Positions 57,954 through 64,000 of a stretch of 64,000 nt of DNA are shown here, in pieces. The notes under the pieces were generated by a model. It was not told the DNA's origin. It did no database searches and worked only from the letters and a program-made list of their open reading frames with translations. Source of the DNA: Calamus simplicifolius. Lineage: Eukaryota; Streptophyta; Magnoliopsida; Arecales; Arecaceae. Position 1 is the first letter of the stretch. The number at the start of each line of letters is the position of its first letter. The stretch lies in contig UESW01001877.1 in assembly GCA_900491605.1 (NCBI GenBank), forward strand, positions 272,271 to 336,270, in the 5' to 3' direction. The position numbers and the translations under genes are program-made.

Positions 57954-58278
57954 TATGATTAGAAAATCACCTAATAAATGATGTCAATTCAGAGTAATGG
58001 ACCTTGATGCTTTCCGAACTCTATTCCATGGCTCTTTCTAGCCATTCGTGAGACGGGTTCTATTCTATATTTGGAGTTCCTAATAAACAAAAAAGATGCC
58101 GAATGATTGTTTCGCCCTTTACATTGAGGACATTTTTGATAATATTGATAAAGAAGTGATGACATAGTACTTCCAAAATATGAAGACTTATACAGGATAG
58201 TTGTGATTAAATTTGATACAATTGAATAATGTTTCAGCTTAAAATCATATTGATTAGTATTTTTTAATTTATTTTTAT
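57954..58278 (-). promoter_or_regulatory. Receptor-kinase upstream region, copy C
   Basis: It is collinear with 33050-33625 (copy A), except for one internal deletion of about 230 bp in the shared block. No kinase coding sequence accompanies it. It is interrupted by element 3 and continues for only about 18 bp at 62663-62680. Confidence 0.75.
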
Positions 58279-58971
58279 TGACGCCAAGTCGCCTTTCTCC
58301 AATGTTGGGAAACAGAGGTTCTTCTCCTCGAAGAGCTCCTGCAAGGAAGTCCCCGGAGATTGGTTGCACCGTGGGGACCCTCCGATGCTCAAGTAAGCAA
58401 CTCGGGAATAGCTAAGAAAAGAACTATCATAATGGACAGTTAGAGAGCTTGAGTTCGGATCCCCCTCATTGTCGTGAGTGTAGGCTTTTATACCTGTCCG
58501 AGGGTTCCTTTTTTCGCTTCAAGAAGGTGGTTGATTTCGAGGTGCCACTGTCCGGTAGCGGACGAGTGGCTAGGCTGACAGTGATAGGTTGCAACCGACA
58601 CTAAGCATATTAGAGGTATCTTGCTTCGACGGCCGCCTGCCAGGTACGATGCCATTGGTGGCAGGTAAGCCCAGTCGTGTCAGGCGTGCACCGTTACGGG
58701 TTGTGGCCACTCGCTGTTGCAGATAAGTAGTGGGCCACATGGCCGCTGCAGGTGGTAGTGTGCTACGTGGGTGTGTTAGATGACACAAGGTGGTGGGACA
58801 TGAGGTTCGAAGCCAGGGGGCTAAGGCCTGAGGCCAAAGGGATGCTGAGGTCCGAGGACGAGGCTGAGGGGATGCTAGGTCCGAGGCTGAGGGGGGAGCC
58901 CGGAGGCTGAGGTGGGGGCTCCATTAGTTACTTTCTCCATTAACCCTAACGAGGTCTGACCAGCCACATCA
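58279..58971 (-). repeat. 3' LTR of element 3 (693 bp)
   Basis: It ends at 58279 next to ATTTTTAT and begins at 58971 next to the purine run GAGGGGGCATCT (minus strand). Compared with its partner it retains about 40 bp more in the middle. Confidence 0.88.
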
Positions 58972-59515
58972 GATGCCCCCTCGCCCCTGAGATGAAGCGG
59001 GCCCACCCATGCAAGGCGAAAGGGGTGTAAACTCAAGTGGTTGATCTCGTCGTGCCGCCAACTGAAGAAGGGCACGTGTCTCTAGGTGCAACGATGCCTT
59101 AGCGTGGGTGACTTGGGCTTTGCAATGGCGCTATTCCTGCTGGCCATCAGATTTGTGAAGATCTGCCTTGAAACGGGGGCGTCCCCTCAGAACCTACGAA
59201 AAGCCACCATTATCATTGCCATCATGGTGCTGACGCCAGCGTCGCCCTACTATTGGCTGAAGATGGAGCGTATCACGTGTCGGGCACCTGCCGAGGCAAA
59301 TCCCTATAGCGGGAGTCCGTGTGGCCCAAGTAGGTGAGGCGGGATGATTCGAAATCTAATAAGTCAGAGGAAAAGCTGGGCCTTGTCCATTTGCACTGCA
59401 ATCATCTTCTTCCTCTGGCCTCCCTAACCTCGCCTTCTTTCCGAGAGCTTGTTCTTGCTATTTTTCCCTCCAGGTTAGCTTTCTGACCACTCCTAGCCTC
59501 CATTAGATTTCCCCA

Positions 59516-59680
59516 ATGTCATCTTCTCCATCTTGGCCTTCCTCCGCCTCTCCCGAGGACCAGATCTCTTCCTCGAGGCTTTGTGCCTCTCCGTCTCCTC
59601 CCCCCTCGTGGTCCTCCCCCTCCATTGACTCGAAGGACCACATTCCTCTCGTTCAACGGCGAGCTGCCAGTAGGGCCCCG
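59516..59680 (+). pseudogene. Start of the antisense ORF of element 3, truncated
   Basis: On the strand opposite to the element, the ATG at 59516 opens a Ser/Pro-rich head (MSSSPSWPSSASPEDQ), after which the sequence becomes that of the protease-RT linker in reverse. The ATG lies 545 bp from the 3' LTR border (58971). The antisense gene of element 2 starts exactly 545 bp from its 3' LTR (20553 to 21098). This equivalence supports it as the N terminus of the same kind of gene, cut by an internal deletion. The frame continues open to 59827, but that part is protease antisense and not meaningful. Confidence 0.6.
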
Positions 59681-59720
59681 ATTTGGATCATCCTCGCCGA
59701 GTCCTCCCCCAGCGGAAAGG

Positions 59721-60455
59721 TCAGCAGGTGCTTAGCCGGCTTCCCTCTCCTCTCCAAGTCACGGGGGTCGAGCGATTCTGGTGCAGGTGCAGACACCACC
59801 CCCTACGGGCTGGGGGCCATAAGGTAGCAAAGTGGTAGCGGGCTCTGCTCCCCTGCATTTTTCCAACTCCTTTACTGGTAGGAAACCTCACAAGCAGCCT
59901 TTTAGTGGAGACGACGGCATCTAGAAGATTCAAACTGGGTCTCCTGTGGATGGCTTTGTAGGCTAGGAGAACCCGGACAACCAGAAAGTTCATGAAGACC
60001 GTGCTCTGACACGGTGGAGTCCTGGCCGTGACGGGGAGAGTAATCTCCCCTTCAACTCTCACAGAATCTTCAGTGAAACCCATCAAGGGTGTGGCGATGG
60101 GCCGAAGAGAGCTAGGGGATAAGCTCATCCAAACAAATGCATCATAACTCAAAACATCTACAGAGCTCCCACTATCAACTAGAATTCTTTTTATAGGATG
60201 CTTAGCGCTCGTCATAGATACGACGACGCTATTATCATTCTTATTAACTACCCCCTTTAGATTCCTTTTAGAAAAGAAAATTACAGAATCTAGCTCCTCC
60301 CCCGCGGCCTCTTGGATGTGCTGCCTGCCCCCCAGGAGATCATCGCCACCGTCTTCTCGGTCGGGCCATTGTCGATGCTGGCCATTGGAGGAGGGGCGCC
60401 GACGGACCGGGTGCACCCGAGTTGCCCCTCTGAACAAACTTTTCCAGGTGGCCAC
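59721..60455 (-). pseudogene. Aspartic protease of element 3
   Basis: The retropepsin motif LVDSGSSVDVLSYDAF (catalytic Asp codon at 60175-60177) is preceded by SAKHPIKRI, as in elements 1 and 2, and followed by GFTEDSVRVEGEI and AYKAIHRRPSLN. The first third of this frame (60455-60350) is out of frame with the real Gag end. A further frame change near 59800 leads to the linker with TFPLGEDSARM and GALLAARR, which in elements 1 and 2 starts RT. The sequence then stops matching pol near 59660. The protease itself is complete and could be active if expressed. Confidence 0.82.
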
Positions 60456-61922
60456 GCTGGATGAGTTCCTCTATCACCTTCTTCAGTTGGCGACAGTTAT
60501 CAGTGCTATGGCCATGGTCCCGGTGGAAGCGGCAGTACAGATTTTTGTTGCGGGGGGTCTTCGGGTTCAACGAAGGAGGATGTTGAGGATACGGCTCGCC
60601 CTCGATCTTCAGCAAGATGTGAGATATCGGGGCTAGTAGGGGAGTGAACGGACCGTCTCTGGGAGCAAGAGTCCGAGGATGGTCGGCTGGTCGGCAGGGA
60701 GGCTTGGGCCTCCTGAGGTGAGCCTCAGTAGGCTCGAGACAAGTCTGCTTCTTAGCTGAGCTCCCGTCTGCCTCGCGTCGAGAGGAGTCAGCCTTATCGG
60801 CGCGGATGTACTTCTGTGCCCAGCTCAGGAGTTCGGCATAGGAGCTGGGCGGCTTCTTGTCGAGGGAGTAAGAAAAACGGAAGGGGCGAAGCCCTTGCTT
60901 CAAGGCTAAAGTGGCCACAAAGTCCTCGAGGTTGTAGACCTCGAGGGCTACCTCTTTGAATCGGGCGACAAAATCCCGCAGGGACTCGCCGCTCTTCTGC
61001 TGGACGAAAAACAAGCTATTCACCACTCGGGAAATCTTCTGGCAAGCGTCAAAATGGGCCAAGAAGGCCCTCTCCAGTTGACGGAAGGAGTTGATACTCT
61101 GCAGCGGCAGTACCAAGCTCGGGCTGCCTTCCTTAAGGTAGCGGGGAAGATGATACAGAGCAAGGAGTCAGTTGCCCTTTGGACCTGCATGAGAACCTTG
61201 TAGCTTTCCAGATGGTCTAGGGGATCGGTGGTCCCGTCGTACGGGTCCAACTGAGAGAGGTGGAACTGGGTTGAGATTGGCTCCTCCATAATACGGCGGG
61301 ACAGCGGTGGTCGGCTGTCGTAATCCATCCCCGGTGGATTGGTGATGCTGCGACTGAGCTCCTCCAACCGCTGGTTGCACTAATCTTGACAGCGCTCGGC
61401 TTGGCGAGCTATCCGGCCATCAAAGGACCCCTCCCTTGAAGATTCTGAGGATGGAGAGGAGTGCCGGCGGTGCAGATGGGTGCACTCCGCCTCCTTCCCA
61501 TGCCGCCGCTTGGGAGAAGCACTAGCATAGTGAGAAGGAGACGGGGCCTCTTAGAGGCTTCCTAGTGATGACGCCTGGGCGAAGCGCAGCGGCGACGAAC
61601 CTTCTAGACTGGAGATTTCCCTTGGGAGGAGTGCTGGCTGGGTTGAACCACCTCCGGGACCACTGAGAGTGGCTCCGGCTGCCGCTGCACGGTGGCTGGT
61701 TGCTGTTGCAGGACCTGGACTGCCGCTACCAGCAACTGAACCTGCACAGTGAGGGCAGCAATCCGATCATCTTGGTGCTACCGCTGCTACGGTGGTGGTG
61801 ATGGTAGTGCGGGAACGCTAGCCTGGGGAGCGAGGGGACCAGCCTCCGACAGGTCAATCCCCGGGCAATGCATCCCAGCGTGCATGGCTGGTGGAAACCT
61901 CCTGCGCTCGTGTCATCACCAT
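60340..61922 (-). pseudogene. Gag of element 3
   Basis: The Gag start is the ATG at 61922 (MVMTRAQEVSTSHARW), matching the MVVTRAQD and MVLTRAQD starts of elements 1 and 2. A frameshift after about 20 codons and others near 61560 break the first part. The capsid segment PYDGTTDPLDHLESYK is at about 61265-61215. The open frame 61116-60340 holds SLRDFVARFKEVALEVYNLED, FSLDKKPPSSYAELL and the knuckle YCRFHRDHGHSTDNC (near 60530). The knuckle sequence is closer to the usual form here than in element 1. Gag would supply particle protein if repaired. Confidence 0.82.
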
Positions 61923-62013
61923 CTTCTTGAGTACTCGGGGGAGAAGAATCTGCAACTGACTGGTTCGTAACTTTCTCTTTCTCTCACCCCTCCTTCCTGG
62001 CCCGTCAATCTGT

Positions 62014-62662
62014 TGATGCCAAGTCGCCTTTCTCCAATGTCGGAAAATAGAGGTCCTTCCCCTCGAAGAGCTCCTGCAAGGAAGTCCCTAGAGACTGGTT
62101 GCACCGGTGGGGACCCTCCGATGCTCAAGTAAGCAACTCGGGAACAGCTAAGAAAAGAACTATCAGAATGGACAGTTAGAGAGCTTGAGTTCGGATCCCC
62201 CTAATCATTGTGAGTGTGGGCTTTTATAGCTGTCTGAGGGTCCCTTTTCTCGCTTCCAGAAGGTGGTTGATTTCGAGGTGCCGCTGTTAGAGGTGTCTTA
62301 CTCGTCGGCCGTCCACCGGTGGCAAGTAAGCCCAGTCGTGTCAGGCGTGCGCCGTTACGGGTTGTGGCCACATGCTGTTGTAGACAAGTAGTGGTCACGT
62401 GGCCACCGCAGGTGGTTAGTGGGCCACGTGGGTGTATCAGATGACACAAGGTGGTGGAACATGAGGTCCGACGCCAGAGGGGCTAAGGCCCGAGGCTAAG
62501 GGGATGCGAGGTCCGAGGCCGAGGCCGAGGGGACGCCGAGGTCTGAGGCCGAGGCTGGGGGGACGTCGGGTCCAAGGCCGAGGGAGGAGCTCGGAGGCTG
62601 AGGCGGGGGCTCCGTCAGTTACTTTCTTCGTTAACCCTAACGAGGTCTGACCAGCCACATCA
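62014..62662 (-). repeat. 5' LTR of element 3 (649 bp)
   Basis: On the minus strand it starts TGATGTGGCTGG at 62662 and ends GGCATCA at 62014, followed by ACAGATTGACGGGCCAGG, the candidate primer-binding region. TATAAAAGCC on the minus strand near 62222-62231 is a plausible TATA box, also present in the partner LTR near 58486-58495. Confidence 0.87.
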
Positions 62663-62680
62663 ATTTTTATTATAGATTGT

Positions 62681-62870
62681 GTTGCTGCAAAAATCCACTC
62701 TCTAACTTGGGTGCGGTTCGACTCCGGATCTGAACGCCGATCTCTCGTTCGAGTGGAACTTACAAGATAGTCCTCGCGCAGAGAGTGTCGGGGGTGGCCT
62801 TCTATGAAAGACCCTCCGATGCCCAAGTCAGTGAAGATTTACAGCAAGCAGATATGAGGAGAAGGCTCTT
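62681..62870 (-). repeat. LTR fragment of another gypsy element
   Basis: It reads on the minus strand to GGATTTTTGCAGCAACA, with CGGAGGGTCTTTCAT as in the U5 regions of elements 1-3. It fills the gap between kinase upstream copies C and D. Only about 190 bp remain. Confidence 0.5.
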
Positions 62871-63310
62871 GCAAAATGGCTAAAATAATTTAAGAGAATG
62901 CCTACGCACCAAAAATCAAAGGAAAAACTTTCAAGATGACCCAGCCCAGAGGAGAGATTTTTGTGTGCGGTCATCAAGTCCTATGATTGTATTCAAAAGA
63001 AAGCCTCAATAATTAGAAAATCACCTAATAAACGATGTCAATTCAGAGTCATGGACCTTTGATGCTTTCCGGACTCTTATTTCTATGGCTCTTTCTAGCC
63101 ATTCGCGAGAGGGTTCTATAATTCTATTCAAATTGGAGTTACAAAAGTCGTCATTCTTGACATTTTCTTCTACTCCGCTAATTAACCTTCCATGATTGGC
63201 TGGAATTTTGTATGGGCCATGAGAGTCCATTATAGCAGCCAACTTTGAATCCCCAAATACAAATACAATTCATAGAGGTTGGGAGTAGTGATTGGGAAAG
63301 GCCTGTTGGA
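62871..63310 (-). promoter_or_regulatory. Receptor-kinase upstream region, copy D
   Basis: It is collinear with 9381-9435 plus 32963-33290 (copy A, without the element 2 insertion) and with 53100-53450 (copy B). It provides the empty-site comparison for element 2. No kinase coding sequence lies to its left. Confidence 0.75.
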
Positions 63311-64000
63311 ATGTCGGACGAATTCAAGGAATAAACAAATAAATAAAAAAAATTCTAAATAAAAATAAAGAGAAATTGAAAAATCCTTCAACTACCACTG
63401 GGGACAAGGTCAATGTTTTAAAAATCTGGTTTTAGTTTTAGCACCAAACGATATCTTTAGTAGCCACGTGACTACTTCTATATTACTTTTAATACCCAAT
63501 TTAAATGATTGGAATTAATTATTAATTAAATTGTAATTAGAGGATCAATTGATATATATATATATATATAGTTTAGAAGAAAGAGCAAATATCCTATTGT
63601 TTAAGGTTTAAGTGAAATCAACTCCTAAAACTTTTTTTCGTTCAATGAATTGATTTTTAAAAGTATTTTAAGATCTATTTTATTAAATTATGAACTTTTT
63701 CTTTCAATTTAATTTACTGCATACAAATCATCAACAACTAAAGGATGATGCACATAAGAAATAAGGTCCATGACGGAATCAATGAGCACCGATATGCCTA
63801 AAGCTTTATGAGATTTACTAACGCTAAGACACGATTTTTGAGCAATGAAAGAGACCAAGATAATCGAAAAATTAGAACAACAGAAAATCCAAAATAAATA
63901 TGTAAAAAATTGAATATATATATATATAAGATCTTATTTTATTATTTTTTAAGCTTATGAAACCAACAACACTCTCCCTCTCTTTCTGCTCCAATATCTT
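63311..64000. other. AT-rich stretch to the window end
   Basis: No gene is seen. There is an (AT)n run at 63552-63571 and another near 63913-63927. From about 63930 similarity to copy A resumes (TTATTTTTTAAGCTTATGAA, compared with 33325-33345), so the region between is extra DNA of unknown origin. Confidence 0.5.

Larger units (their letters stand above)
58279..62662 (-). mobile_element. Non-autonomous Ty3-gypsy element 3 (gag-protease only, 4384 bp)
   Basis: LTRs of 649 and 693 bp start TGATGTGGCTGGTCAGACC on the minus strand and end GGCGTCA or GGCATCA. The interior carries gag and protease related to elements 1 and 2, the first residues of RT, and then the beginning of an antisense ORF. 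RT, both RNases H and integrase are absent. The flanks carry ATTTTTAT on both sides (58271-58278 and 62663-62670), whereas the uninterrupted paralogue at 33620 has it once. It therefore needs enzymes from a related element to move. Confidence 0.87.

Overview
The window is plant nuclear DNA, from an angiosperm and probably a monocot. The evidence is Ty3-gypsy Tat-lineage, Sirevirus and other Ty1-copia retrotransposons, a FAR1-type Mutator-like transposase with a plant Ulp1-like partner, and a non-RD LRR receptor kinase of the Xa21/EFR/FLS2 class with a GT-AG intron. Nothing bacterial is visible: no operons, ribosome binding sites, CRISPR arrays or rRNA. I saw no tRNA gene. The species is not identifiable by eye.

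Almost all of the window is transposable-element DNA inserted around a duplicated receptor-kinase region. From left to right: (1) 1-8593, a Tat-lineage gypsy element on the minus strand (element 1), running off the left edge. (2) 8594-9435, the 5' end of a receptor-kinase pseudogene (copy A), cut by element 1 on the left and by element 2 on the right. (3) 9436-32957, a second element of the same gypsy family (element 2), plus strand, flanked by GAGAG duplications. It carries an antisense extra gene with its own TATA box and introns. Its 3' LTR is split by a complete 10.3-kb Sirevirus (21364-31665, CGACC duplication). (4) 32963-34536, the rest of the copy A upstream region. (5) 34537-37271, a solo LTR with GTTGC duplications. 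(6) 38382-46680, a decayed Mutator-like element: a Ulp1-type protease gene and a truncated FAR1-like transposase, convergent, embedded in long arrays of the motif GGGTGTCGT and its complement. (7) 49511-53460, the best-preserved receptor kinase (copy B), complete except for a one-base deletion. (8) 54640-57953, a decayed Ty1-copia element. (9) 57954-64000, two more copies of the receptor-kinase upstream region (C and D), with a 4.4-kb gag-protease-only gypsy element (element 3) inserted in copy C.

The only host gene is the receptor kinase, present as one near-intact copy, one broken copy and two upstream-only fragments. Insertions can be ordered: kinase-region duplication first, then elements 1, 2 and 3, then the Sirevirus inside element 2.

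The most unusual structures are the Mutator-like element with roughly a hundred polarity-switching GGGTGTCGT motifs, the antisense spliced gene inside element 2, and element 3. Element 3 looks like a deletion derivative that keeps gag, protease and the start of the same antisense gene. No search was run: family names rest on motifs read by eye, and several boundaries are approximate as stated.
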